Assembly: GCA_963807355.1 (NCBI GenBank)
Contig: CAWEBX010000010.1
Coordinates: 56,078-120,077 of the forward strand
Direction of reading: 5' to 3'
Length of the DNA: 64,000 nucleotides
From: Nitrobacter sp963807355
GTDB taxonomy: Bacteria; Pseudomonadota; Alphaproteobacteria; Rhizobiales; Xanthobacteraceae
Every line of letters begins with the position of its first letter. Positions within the stretch are counted from its first letter, which is position 1. The notes under the pieces were generated by a model. The model was not told where the DNA came from. It saw nothing but the letters and a program-made list of their open reading frames with translations, and searched no databases. The translations under genes and the position numbers were made by a program. This document shows, one piece after another, positions 34,671 through 43,298 of this stretch.

Positions 34671-36755
34671 CTATCGCACCCCGTAACTTGCCACCCGGAT
34701 GCCGCCAAAAATCGCAAGGCCTGGCGCAAGGAACCCGGTCGGATTTTGGTAGCGGGCATCAAAGAGATTATCGATTCGCCCGAATACCTTGACCTGGTCA
34801 TTGACGGCATAGTCGCCACGCAAGTTCACCAGCGTATAGCCCGGCGCTACAATTCCGGAGATTGAACCGTCGCGGGTGACATCAATCCAGTCGTTGACGC
34901 GGAGCACGGTCGCCGACAGTGTCAATGCATCGAGGGGGAGCCAGGTCGCGGTTGCGCTCCACTTTTCCTTCGGTCGGCGCAGCAGCTGCATGCCGGTGGC
35001 GGCATTGACGGCACGGGTAAAGGTGTAATCTGCGCGAATTCCGAAACGCTCGGTGATCTGTGCCGAAACGAAAGTTTCGGTGCCTTCGGTCGTCGCACTG
35101 TTCACGTTCACCAACGATGTGAACGTGGCATTGTAGTCGATCAGGTTGGTGATGTCGTTATGGAAGTAAGTCGAGCCAAACCGTACGCGATCGTTGAACA
35201 GAGGTTGCTCGAAACCGGCATCGTAGCCGCGGCTATCTTCCGGTTTCAGGTTGCGATTGGCGAAGAAATTGAAGGTTGGAAAGTCCCGGAACAGCTGGCT
35301 CAGCGAAGGCGCCTTGAATCCCGTGCCGTAGCTTGCTTTCAGTTTCGTTTCCGTGATTGGAACAATGATCGCCGGCGCGACCCGGTAGGTCATACGCTCG
35401 CCGAACAGGTCGTTGGAGTCTTGGCGGATATTCGCAACGAGGAAAAGGCGGTTCGCGAGAGCTGATTGCAACTCGATGAAGCCTGCCTTGTTGCCGTTCT
35501 TGGCGGCAAGATTGGTGGTCTCGATGCGATCGGTCTGATGCTCGGCGCCGAAGACCAGATGGTTGTCACGCGCAATCTCGGCCACCGTGCGCCAGTCAAA
35601 CTTGAGGCGCTCGCCCGTGGTGGTCGTTACCGGATCGCCGGGACCTGCGTCGTAGCCTCTGCTGTTGGTGTAATTGACACCGAAGTAGCTCTGGACGCGC
35701 CCATCGAACAGAGACCATACGGCTTCTTCGCGGTTGAAGAGTTGCTGGACAGCGTGTGTGCTCTGGGTGGCGTTGGGAGTGCTTGGAAATCCACCGTCGC
35801 CCGTGAACAACAGCGTCGCGTCAGTATAGCGGACCAGCGAATTGACGGTCAAATTCTCATTGAGATCGACGCCGAGCTTGGTCGAATAGGTCATGTTGTC
35901 ATAGTTGTTTCCGATCGCTTGCCGTCCGGGCGGGAGAAGCTCTGGCGGTGTGACAGGAACATCTCCGGCATGGAGATGGGCGACGTTGACCGCGTAGTTG
36001 AAGTTCTGTTCGGAGCCGCTCAATCCGACCGTCTGGTTGAACGTTTTGAACGAGCCAAACTCGATTGACGCGGTGGCGCGCGGCGGACCTTCGCCCTTTT
36101 TTGTAATGATGGAGATCACTCCGCCGATCGCGTCGGAACCATAGAGTCCGCTCTGCGGGCCCCGGAGAATTTCCATCTGCTGAATGTCCGCCGCAAGAAG
36201 ATGCGCATAATCGAATGCGCCATTCGAGTTGCCGGGATCGCCAATGTCGATTCCGTCGAGGATCACCTTGGTGTGGTTGGCGTTCGTGCCTCGCATGAAA
36301 ACCGAAGTCTGGGCGCCCGGTCCGCCGGCTTGCAACACATTCAGACCGGGAGCCGTCCTCAGGATATCCGGAACGGTGCGGTACTGCTGGGTCTGTATAT
36401 CCTTCTCGGTGACGATAGTGATGGAGCTTGCCAATTGCCTTGCAGGCGTCACAACTCCGGTGGGGCTGACAACGGTCGAACCCATCGTGCCCGGAACAGG
36501 AGTCTCAGTGACAGGAGCTTGTCGGGGAGCGGAGCGGGCCGCACGGCGCGATCGCGACGCCGCGCGGTGAGATGGCGGCCGTGAATCTGTCGTTCTATCC
36601 GGCGGCGGCGCGATCCGGATCGGAGGCAGCAGATTGGGAGAGGCGGATTGCTGCGCGCACGAAGGCGTAGTCAGGCCGACCGATCCCAGCGAGGCGAGGA
36701 CGGTGGATGCAAGCAGGCTTCTGCGATAAACCCCGGACAAGGAGGAGCCAAACAT
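34671..36755 (-). CDS. btuB: TonB-dependent outer-membrane cobalamin receptor (BtuB-like)
   Basis: About 694 residues from the ATG at 36755, with gagg upstream. The signal peptide ends near TTPSCAQQ. The plug domain has TVPDILRTAPGLNVLQAGGP, VFMRGTNANHTKVILDGID and EILRGPQSGLYGSDAIGGVI. A 22-strand barrel follows, with GTGFKAPSLSQLFRDFP and a C-terminal aromatic-rich end (PTGFLAPGLAIFGGIRVASY). It imports cobalamin with TonB energy. A cobalamin riboswitch directly upstream, on the same strand, confirms the substrate and the control. No btuCDF genes lie in the window. Confidence 0.93.
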   Translation of the reverse strand: MFGSSLSGVYRRSLLASTVLASLGSVGLTTPSCAQQSASPNLLPPIRIAPPPDRTTDSRPPSHRAASRSRRAARSAPRQAPVTETPVPGTMGSTVVSPTGVVTPARQLASSITIVTEKDIQTQQYRTVPDILRTAPGLNVLQAGGPGAQTSVFMRGTNANHTKVILDGIDIGDPGNSNGAFDYAHLLAADIQQMEILRGPQSGLYGSDAIGGVISIITKKGEGPPRATASIEFGSFKTFNQTVGLSGSEQNFNYAVNVAHLHAGDVPVTPPELLPPGRQAIGNNYDNMTYSTKLGVDLNENLTVNSLVRYTDATLLFTGDGGFPSTPNATQSTHAVQQLFNREEAVWSLFDGRVQSYFGVNYTNSRGYDAGPGDPVTTTTGERLKFDWRTVAEIARDNHLVFGAEHQTDRIETTNLAAKNGNKAGFIELQSALANRLFLVANIRQDSNDLFGERMTYRVAPAIIVPITETKLKASYGTGFKAPSLSQLFRDFPTFNFFANRNLKPEDSRGYDAGFEQPLFNDRVRFGSTYFHNDITNLIDYNATFTSLVNVNSATTEGTETFVSAQITERFGIRADYTFTRAVNAATGMQLLRRPKEKWSATATWLPLDALTLSATVLRVNDWIDVTRDGSISGIVAPGYTLVNLRGDYAVNDQVKVFGRIDNLFDARYQNPTGFLAPGLAIFGGIRVASYGVR

Positions 36756-36872
36756 AAGAAAACCTCGGCAGGACGTTGGTGGCACGTCACAGCGAACGAG
36801 GTTTCACGGGAGCCTATGCCGGCGCCGATGAAGCGGATGTCTGTAGTCCCCGACTGACATCTTCGCGTGTGA

Positions 36873-37048
36873 CCACGGCTTGACGGCAGGTCTCCTGGCT
36901 CGCGGGTCGTTACCTGGCGTCGCCTTCCCGGGGCCGAGATATCCCAGTGGCGTGTGACGCAGATTCACCGCTTACAGTTGCGGGGGCAGCCGTGGCGTTA
37001 GGATGATCCCGCACCACGTTCCCTTTTGATCTCCCGAAGGAGAACCGT
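36873..37048 (-). promoter_or_regulatory. Cobalamin (B12) riboswitch
   Basis: Read on the minus strand, the element has the conserved parts in order: the paired cggttctc/ggga region with gatcaaaagggaac, then gtggtgcggg, then ccacggctgcccccgcaact followed by gtaagcggtg. Later comes ccactgggatatctcggccc with ggaaggcg, and finally the B12 box gccaggagacctgcc (36899-36885). It lies about 120 bases upstream of the receptor start. The family represses outer-membrane B12 receptor expression when adenosylcobalamin is abundant. Confidence 0.95.
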
Positions 37049-37292
37049 CGCCGATCTGTTTGGGGAGGAACAAAGTCGATGTCAATCGACGGAGCAATTC
37101 AGCTACGGCTTTTCCCAGTGGCGTTGCATATCCGCAGCAGGAGCAACAAGTTGCCACCGGTGAGATCTGCGTTGTCTGCATTCTCGAGGCTGTATGTTGC
37201 CGACGCGAGCAAGCCGCCGGGGCAGGCGGACTTGCAACCTTCCTGCTCCGGGCGCGGGCGAGAACTATACGCTGCCGGTACCGGCGTTTGCG
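37049..37292. other. Intergenic region between rpe and the riboswitch
   Basis: About 240 bases. It should contain the promoter of the riboswitch transcript on the minus strand and the 3' trailer of rpe. No gene or clear hairpin was found. Confidence 0.4.
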
Positions 37293-37994
37293 TCAGACCA
37301 CTTCGCCCCGTGCTGCCGCGGCGGCGCTGCGGATCGCGTCCATGTTCGCCTTGTAGGACTCCATGGTGCCGCCCTTGAACACCGCGGAGCCCGCCACAAA
37401 GGCATTGGCGCCGGCGGCGCCGAGCTCGCCCGCAACGTCGGGGCCGACCCCGCCGTCAACCTCGATGTCGATCGGCCGTCCAGCGATCATCGTGCGCAAA
37501 TCCCAAATCTTGCCGACCGCCGAGGAGATGAACTTCTGGCCGCCGAAACCGGGATTGACCGACATCACCAACACCAGATCGACCATGTCGAGCACGTATT
37601 CGATGGTGGAGAGCGGCGTTGCGGGATTGAGTGTGACCCCCGCCTTCTTGCCGAGCGCGCGAATGGCCTGCAGCGAGCGGTGCAGGTGCGGTCCCGCTTC
37701 GACGTGAACCGTGATGTGATCACAACCGGCCTTAGCGAAGGCTTCGAGGTAAGGATCGCACGGCGAGATCATCAGATGGGCATCGAAGATCTTCTTCGTG
37801 TGCGGGCGCATCGCCTTGATGACATCGGGACCGTAGGAGATGTTCGGCACGAAATGGCCGTCCATCACGTCGAGGTGGATCCAGTCGGCACCCCCCTGAT
37901 CGACGGCGCGAACCTCCTCGCCAAGCTTCGAGAAGTCGGAGGCCAGGATCGACGGTGCGATAACGAGAGGACGCGGCACAAAAGTCTGGGACAT
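37293..37994 (-). CDS. rpe: Ribulose-phosphate 3-epimerase
   Basis: A 233-residue TIM-barrel metalloenzyme that interconverts ribulose-5-phosphate and xylulose-5-phosphate in the pentose-phosphate and Calvin pathways. Signatures include IAPSILASDFSKLGEEV, the metal-binding WIHLDVMDGHFVPNISYGP, HLMISPCDP, LVMSVNPGFGGQKF, and the second aspartate in IDIEVDGGVGP followed by GSAVFK. The ATG at 37994 has a short ggaaa upstream and matches the usual N-terminus; upstream codons to 38078 are not conserved. Confidence 0.97.
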   Translation of the reverse strand: MSQTFVPRPLVIAPSILASDFSKLGEEVRAVDQGGADWIHLDVMDGHFVPNISYGPDVIKAMRPHTKKIFDAHLMISPCDPYLEAFAKAGCDHITVHVEAGPHLHRSLQAIRALGKKAGVTLNPATPLSTIEYVLDMVDLVLVMSVNPGFGGQKFISSAVGKIWDLRTMIAGRPIDIEVDGGVGPDVAGELGAAGANAFVAGSAVFKGGTMESYKANMDAIRSAAAAARGEVV

Positions 37995-38337
37995 GAACGT
38001 TTCCGAAAATTTCTGCGGAGCTTGAGAGAGCCCCGCGTAACATGAGCCGCGTCCGGGGGCAATGAGCGGCGTCAGCACCGGGTCGGGGGACGGAACGCGA
38101 GCACGGCAGGAGCCTGGCTGCGGTTAGCCGGATCCCGGCTCCTTCGGCCGACCGGGCGGCAAGCTCGTTCGATGAGGCGCATGGCGTGGGCGGTAGCCCC
38201 CCTGAGCGGTAGCCTCTTGGGCGGTAGCCATGGGTTCGCCACATCCGCATCATTGCGCACGCGGCGTCGATTTTCATGATCCGATAACCATACGTTCCAA
38301 GTATTCGTTATTTATTCGACGTATTACGTGGGGTCGT
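37995..38337. other. Intergenic region between rpe and the outer-membrane protein gene
   Basis: About 343 bases with no supported gene. It contains three copies of gcggtagcc (38190-38198, 38206-38214, 38221-38229) spaced 15-16 bases apart, and an AT-rich stretch at 38300-38330 that could hold the promoter of the barrel gene. Confidence 0.5.
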
Positions 38338-39540
38338 ATGTATATACCTAAAGTACTTATTCTCGTCGGACGCCTCGGTCTGGTCAGCTCCCAGGCCTGC
38401 GCCGAAGACGACTTCACCGCTTCGCTCCGGTTGCGCGGCGGATTCGATTCCAATCCGCTATTTTCACTCGGACAGGCCGGCGGCAGCGCGTTCGTCGCCG
38501 CCGACACGGCATTGGCTGCGGGGATGAAGGCCGATGGCTACACGCTGGGCGTCGCGGCGGAAGCCAATGCAATGCATTATGCGCAGCCGCAGGTGACGCC
38601 CGCTCGTGGCGGCAAGGTGATCCTGCGCGGCTCGATCGGAGATGACGATCTGAGGCTGGATTCCACATCGACCATTGCCGACGTCAGCACCTACGCTCTG
38701 CGCTCGGCCGAATTGGTCCAATCGGTCAGGGCCGAAGCCAGGCGCGGGCCGATCAAGCTATTCGCGACCGCGGAGGGAAGCCGGTCGAGCCTGAATCAGA
38801 CCAACGCGATCTTTCAGGATTTTCTCCCCGACCCGCAGCAATATCTGCGAGGTACGCTGATCCCCGGTGTTGGTCTCGTCAGCGGAAAGTTCGAAATCGG
38901 CACGTCCGTGAACCTGTCGGCACGACGCTACCTGCAAGAGTTCGATGTGTTCGGCTATCGTCGCGACAACGAGAGGGTGCAGCCGTTTCTGTTCGCTAAG
39001 TATGGCGGCGATGGTGTGACCGCCTTTGTTTCTGTGTCGCGGCTGTATGGAACGTGGCACGATCCTGATTTTACTAATGTCGATCGAATGCGATTCGATG
39101 CGAGTTTAAGCTGGCGCGCCACGCCTTTTCGAATTGATCTGACGGCATGGCGGCGCGCGAGTGAAACCACGTTTCCCATTTCGCCGATCACCATCGACAC
39201 CGCATATTCAGCGATGGTTTCCTGGAATGTAAAGCCAGAGGTGACGTTGATGGCTTCTGCGGGCTATTCGATGTCCGAATATCTGGATTCGCCCTTTCGT
39301 GCGCAAATGTTGACCTGCGGTCTCGGCGCGGCCCGCGACTTTGGCGATGACCTGACCGTCGGTGTCGATGTAGCCTATGCAATGGGCTCACTGATTTCGG
39401 GAGATGACTTGAACGGGCTTGTGGTGACGTCGTCGATTACAAAGCGCTTTTCTGCGGCTTCGTCGAAGTCGAACAAAGGCTCGGCCGCGGGATCGGCGGC
39501 GTGCGGACGGGGATGCCCCGTCCGCCTTCCATCAACCTAG
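38338..39540 (+). CDS. Outer-membrane beta-barrel protein of unknown function
   Basis: About 400 residues from the ATG at 38338. A signal peptide (MYIPKVLILVGRLGLVSSQA, cleaved near ACAEDD) is followed by alternating amphipathic strands with the start SLRLRGGFDSNPLFSLGQAG. Strands such as VTAFVSVSRLYGTW and PFRIDLTAWRRAS follow, typical of the larger Rhizobiales barrel families. The C-terminal tail is polar rather than ending in an aromatic strand. No transporter motif is seen. Its stop shares the palindrome CTAG with the stop of the convergent downstream gene. Confidence 0.72.
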   Translation: MYIPKVLILVGRLGLVSSQACAEDDFTASLRLRGGFDSNPLFSLGQAGGSAFVAADTALAAGMKADGYTLGVAAEANAMHYAQPQVTPARGGKVILRGSIGDDDLRLDSTSTIADVSTYALRSAELVQSVRAEARRGPIKLFATAEGSRSSLNQTNAIFQDFLPDPQQYLRGTLIPGVGLVSGKFEIGTSVNLSARRYLQEFDVFGYRRDNERVQPFLFAKYGGDGVTAFVSVSRLYGTWHDPDFTNVDRMRFDASLSWRATPFRIDLTAWRRASETTFPISPITIDTAYSAMVSWNVKPEVTLMASAGYSMSEYLDSPFRAQMLTCGLGAARDFGDDLTVGVDVAYAMGSLISGDDLNGLVVTSSITKRFSAASSKSNKGSAAGSAACGRGCPVRLPST

Positions 39541-39797
39541 TGGCAGCCGCATCCGCCGCCGAGCAGTCCGCCCAAAGCATGGCTGCGGCCGAGCACCGCG
39601 CCGAGCACGCCGTTTTTGCCCGTGGTGACCGAGGTGTTGACAACGAGCGCGCCGCGTCCATCAAGCAGCCCAATTACGCCGCCGCGGCCGGTCAGCACGT
39701 TCGCGCCGATGCCGATGCCGATGCCCTGGCCCTTGGCGAAAGCTGGCGCGCTCATGAGCGCGCTGACGACTGTGGCGAGAACGAGGATTTTCTTCAT
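39537..39797 (-). CDS. Small secreted glycine-rich protein with C-terminal CGCH
   Basis: An 86-residue protein with a classical signal peptide (MKKILVLATVVSALMSAPAF, cleavage after AFA). The mature part is short and glycine-rich (GQGIGIGIGANVLTGRGG, VLGRSHALGGLLGGG) and ends with CGCH. The two cysteines and histidine at the very end could bind metal or be oxidised; this is speculative. I do not recognise a family. It lies tail to tail with the barrel-protein gene. Confidence 0.7.
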   Translation of the reverse strand: MKKILVLATVVSALMSAPAFAKGQGIGIGIGANVLTGRGGVIGLLDGRGALVVNTSVTTGKNGVLGAVLGRSHALGGLLGGGCGCH

Positions 39798-39995
39798 GAC
39801 GTTTCTCCCTTGCTGAGATGCGCGACAGTGCGCACGGGGAGAGCATCCGCCGGTCAGAGCGTTGTCTCAAGTTATACTGTAAACTAACCTTAAACTCGGC
39901 GGATAATACAAGTATATATGCATACTATACCTGAATTATATACCGTTTTGTCTAGTGGAAAAACCTACGACCCGACCGGCAATCCCAATGGGCAA

Positions 39996-40994
39996 TTATT
40001 GTTCAAACCGGTTCTTCCATGCCGGCAATGCGTTCGGAAACGGAAGTGCTTTTGCTTCATAGACGCCGCGTGCGATCGCGCGAGCCACCGTGTTGGCTGC
40101 GATCATTCCGAGTTCGGTCAATCCGACGAGCGGATCGATTCGCTTGGCTCCGGTGGCAGCAGCGAACACGATATCGCCGTCCAGGGGAGCGTGAACTGGA
40201 TAAATCGCCCGCGCGAAACCGGTTTGGGCGATGATCGCAAGCCGTCTGGCTTGCGGTTTGGTAAGCACCGCATCGGTGATGACGATGGCGAGCGTAGTGT
40301 TTTCGCCAGCGTTTGCTGTCCCGCCGCCCTTCAATCGCATCGCCAGCATTTCCGGCGTGAACGACGGCGGCAACCCGCGTCCGCCGTATTCGTCACCGGA
40401 TTCAAATGGCGCCGCCCAGAACCAGGGGCCGTCTCCGACTGTTACGCTGCCGACCGCGTTCACCACGGCGAGCGCCGCCACCCGCACGCCACTTGGCGTG
40501 GCGGCCGAAGCGGAGCCGACGCCGCCCTTCAAATTGGCAGTCGTAGCGCCCAGCCCGGCGCCGGTGCTGCCGAGTGCAAAATCGTCCCCCGCAGCCGCTG
40601 CGGCGGCATAGCCGAGATCGCGATAGGGCGCAAAACGACCCCACTGCTTGTCGCCGCCGTTCAAGAGATCGAACGCGACCGCGCCGGGCACAATGGGGAT
40701 GACCGCGTCGCCGATCGCAAAGCCGCGCCGCTGTTCGGCGAGCCAGGCCTGAACGCCGCCGCCGGCCTCGATCCCGAAAGCGGAGCCGCCTGACAGCGCG
40801 AGAGCGTCGATCCGCTCCACCGTATTGACCGGGTCGAGCAGGGTGCTGTCGCGCGTACCCGGTCCCCCACCACGCACGTCCATCGCCGCGACGACTGGAG
40901 TATCGAAAAGCACCGCCGTGACGCCTGACGCCAGCTTCGCGTCGTCTGCGTGGCCGACACGGACCCCGGAAATGTCGGTAAGAAGGTTCTTCAT
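39996..40994 (-). CDS. P1 (S58) family peptidase, DmpA-like
   Basis: A 332-residue N-terminal-nucleophile hydrolase of the DmpA/aminopeptidase family. ISGVRVGHADDAKLASGVTA is the usual N-terminus. DVRGGGPGTRDSTLLDP and LSGGSAFGIEAGGGV form the substrate region. The predicted self-cleavage and nucleophile region is ANAGENTTLAIVITDA. Members remove N-terminal residues from peptides or beta-peptides. The C-terminal VGLTELGMIAANTVARAI is typical. It is transcribed alone and divergently from ccdA. Confidence 0.92.
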   Translation of the reverse strand: MKNLLTDISGVRVGHADDAKLASGVTAVLFDTPVVAAMDVRGGGPGTRDSTLLDPVNTVERIDALALSGGSAFGIEAGGGVQAWLAEQRRGFAIGDAVIPIVPGAVAFDLLNGGDKQWGRFAPYRDLGYAAAAAAGDDFALGSTGAGLGATTANLKGGVGSASAATPSGVRVAALAVVNAVGSVTVGDGPWFWAAPFESGDEYGGRGLPPSFTPEMLAMRLKGGGTANAGENTTLAIVITDAVLTKPQARRLAIIAQTGFARAIYPVHAPLDGDIVFAAATGAKRIDPLVGLTELGMIAANTVARAIARGVYEAKALPFPNALPAWKNRFEQ

Positions 40995-41143
40995 GTTTGG
41001 TCTCGTTTGCGGGCGATGGGAAACGGCCGATCGTCAGATGACGGCACGGGCGTGCCCGGGTCAACCGATCACGCCTGATCACAAATGTCGCGGAAGGAAG
41101 CGAAGCCCTTGCATCGTGGCGCGATGGCAGGGCAAGTAGCCGC

Positions 41144-41878
41144 ATGATTTACGACGTTTCCTTTCCCGCCGCCATGGTCGCGGGCCTTGTCAGCTTCCTG
41201 TCGCCCTGCGTTCTTCCGCTGGTGCCGCCTTATCTGATCTATCTCACCGGCACTACTATCGAACACGTTTCTCACGACGAGACAGTGAAGGCCTCGAAGC
41301 GGGCCGTGATGCTCGCCGCGTTGATGTTTGTGTTCGGCTTTTCCACGGTCTTCGTCGCGCTAGGCGCCAGTGCGAGCTTCATCGGCAGCCTGATCCGGGC
41401 TTGGTCGGCGCAGTTGTCGATCGTTGCCGGCATCGTCATCATCGTCATGGGCCTGCACTTTCTCGGGCTGACGCGAATCGGCTTTTTGATGCGCGAAGGA
41501 CGGCTCACGGCGCCGAAGCCGGTCGGGTTATGGGGCGCCTATGTGATGGGGCTTGCGTTTGCGTTCGGGTGGACGCCGTGCATCGGGCCGATCCTGGCGG
41601 CGATTCTGTCGGTGGCGGCGGCGGAGGACACCGTCGTGAAGGGAGCGGGTTTGCTTGCGGTGTATTCGGCCGGGCTCGGCCTTCCGTTTCTGCTGGCGGC
41701 ATTCATGGTTGAACAGTTTTCTTCGCTGCTCAATCGGATGAAACGTCATCTCGCTAAGATAGAGCGTGGAATTGGCGTACTCATGGTGCTGACCGGCGTC
41801 GCGTTTCTCACCGGAACGATCTCCAACGCTAGTATCTGGCTACTGGAGACCTTTCCGGCGTTGCAGAATTTCGGATGA
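41144..41878 (+). CDS. ccdA: Cytochrome c biogenesis protein CcdA
   Basis: A 244-residue membrane protein with six helices that carries reducing power from cytoplasmic thioredoxin to the periplasm for cytochrome c and thiol chemistry. The two redox cysteines sit in the hallmark segments FLSPCVLPLVPPYLIYL and FGWTPCIGPILAAIL. The length fits the short CcdA type rather than DsbD. It is convergent with the livK gene, with a hairpin between them. Confidence 0.95.
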   Translation: MIYDVSFPAAMVAGLVSFLSPCVLPLVPPYLIYLTGTTIEHVSHDETVKASKRAVMLAALMFVFGFSTVFVALGASASFIGSLIRAWSAQLSIVAGIVIIVMGLHFLGLTRIGFLMREGRLTAPKPVGLWGAYVMGLAFAFGWTPCIGPILAAILSVAAAEDTVVKGAGLLAVYSAGLGLPFLLAAFMVEQFSSLLNRMKRHLAKIERGIGVLMVLTGVAFLTGTISNASIWLLETFPALQNFG

Positions 41879-41932
41879 TTGGACGAGACACCTGGCTTTA
41901 CTCTCGCTTGGTAGGATGACGCGCGCAGGTCT

Positions 41933-41950
41933 TCCCCGCGTTCGCGGGGA
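41933..41950. terminator. Hairpin between convergent ccdA and livK
   Basis: Perfect eight-base arms, tccccgcg/cgcgggga, are separated by two bases. It lies in the 102-base gap between two convergent genes. There is no T-tract, so it may be a bidirectional stop or a short palindromic repeat. Confidence 0.45.
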
Positions 41951-41980
41951 CGGTGCCAAGGATGAGATGAATGTCGCGGC

Positions 41981-43095
41981 TCAGATGGCGGGGTCGATCT
42001 CGGCATAGTTGCCCTTATCGTCCCATTTGTAGATGACATAGCCCATCTGCTTGATGTCGCCCTTCGCATCGAATTCCAGCTTGCCGAGAATGGTATCCCA
42101 CGCGCCTGCCTTGATGACTTTCATCACCTTCATGGGATCCGTCGAGCCCGCTTTGGCGGCGCCCTGTGCCCACACCTGCATCGCCGCATAGGTGTAGAGC
42201 GTGTAACCTTCCGGATCGACGCCCTTGGCCTTGAATTTCTCGACGATCGCCTTGGCTGTCGGCTTCTTGCGCGGGTCCGGGCCGAAGGTGAACAGTGTGC
42301 CCTCGGCAAGAGGGCCGGTAATGGATGCGAACTTCTTGTCGTTCATGGCGTCGCCCGCCATCAGGATGGTCTTGAGGCCCTGATCACGCATCTGGCGCAG
42401 GATTAGTCCGGCCTCCTGATAATAGCCGCCGACGAACACCAGATCGATGCTGTCGCGCTTCAGCCGCGATACGATGGAGTTAAAGTCCTTGTCGCCCTTA
42501 TTGTAGGACTCGAACATCTTCTCCTGAAATCCGGCCTTGTTCAGCGCCTTCTTGGTCTCGTCGGCGAGGCCCTTGCCGTAGGTGGTCTTGTCGTTAAGGA
42601 TGGCGATGTTCTTGCCTTTGAAGTTTTCGACGATGTATTCAGCGGCGGCGACGCCTTGCTGGTCGTCGCGGCCGCAGACACGCAGCACGTTCCACAGCTT
42701 GCGTTCCGTGAACAGCGGGTTGGTCGAGGCCGGCGTGATCTGCAGTACATTGCCGTCGGCGTAAGCTTCGGAAGCCGGAATGGATGACGACGAGCAGAAA
42801 TGCCCGGCGACGAACGGAATACCCCGGCTTGCGATTTTTCTGCGATGGAGCGCGCTTGCTTCGGTTCGCAGGCATCGTCGCCGACGAACAGCTTCAGCTT
42901 CTTGTTGAGCACGCCACCCGCATCGTTGGCATCGGCGACGAACTGTTCGGCGCCGTTCTGCAACTGGCGGCCGAAAGCGGACTCGCTGCCCGTCATCGGG
43001 CCGGCCACCGCCACTGTGATATCCTGGGCGAAGGTCGTGGCCGAAAGCGCCAGCGAGGCGAAAAGGATCAGACCGATCAGCTTCAATGATTTCAT
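41981..43095 (-). pseudogene. livK: Branched-chain amino acid ABC transporter substrate-binding protein, frameshifted
   Basis: The ATG at 43095 begins a signal peptide (MKSLKLIGLILFASLALSAT) followed by ITVAVAGPMTGSESAFGRQL, typical of LivK-type periplasmic binding proteins. At 42835-42839 the plus strand has five T where six would keep frame. The first frame therefore leaves the family after QARSIAEK, and the true continuation (IASRGIPFVAGHFCSSSSIP) runs in another frame to the stop at 41981. With one base restored, the protein is about 371 residues. It is the last gene of the liv cluster. The single-base change sits in a homopolymer, so an assembly error is likely. Confidence 0.88.
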
Positions 43096-43136
43096 TCGAG
43101 CAGTCCTCGCGGAGGCGGATCTGGTGCCATGTTTGC

Positions 43137-43175
43137 CATTGTGCAGGCATTGTGCAGGCATTGTGCAGGCATTGT
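43137..43175. repeat. 11-base tandem repeat upstream of livK
   Basis: The unit cattgtgcagg occurs three times in a row, followed by a partial fourth (cattgt). It lies in the livF-livK gap, about 40 bases upstream of the livK start codon. Confidence 0.85.
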
Positions 43176-43298
43176 CCGATGATTTGCCGTCGGTGTCATG
43201 GACAAATTTCGAGCGCCGCTCCGTGACCGCCACTTGGTCTCATCGGTCAAGGGAGCGATTCGGCATGCGCGCCATCGCCCAGCGAACTCCCGCTCACC

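Noticed and set aside
37079..38045. Several plus-strand frames over rpe and the riboswitch
   Set aside because: They are antisense shadows of rpe and non-coding riboswitch sequence, with no recognisable motif.
43137..43175. CRISPR-like repeat array
   Set aside because: The 11-base units are directly adjacent with no spacers, and no cas genes are present.
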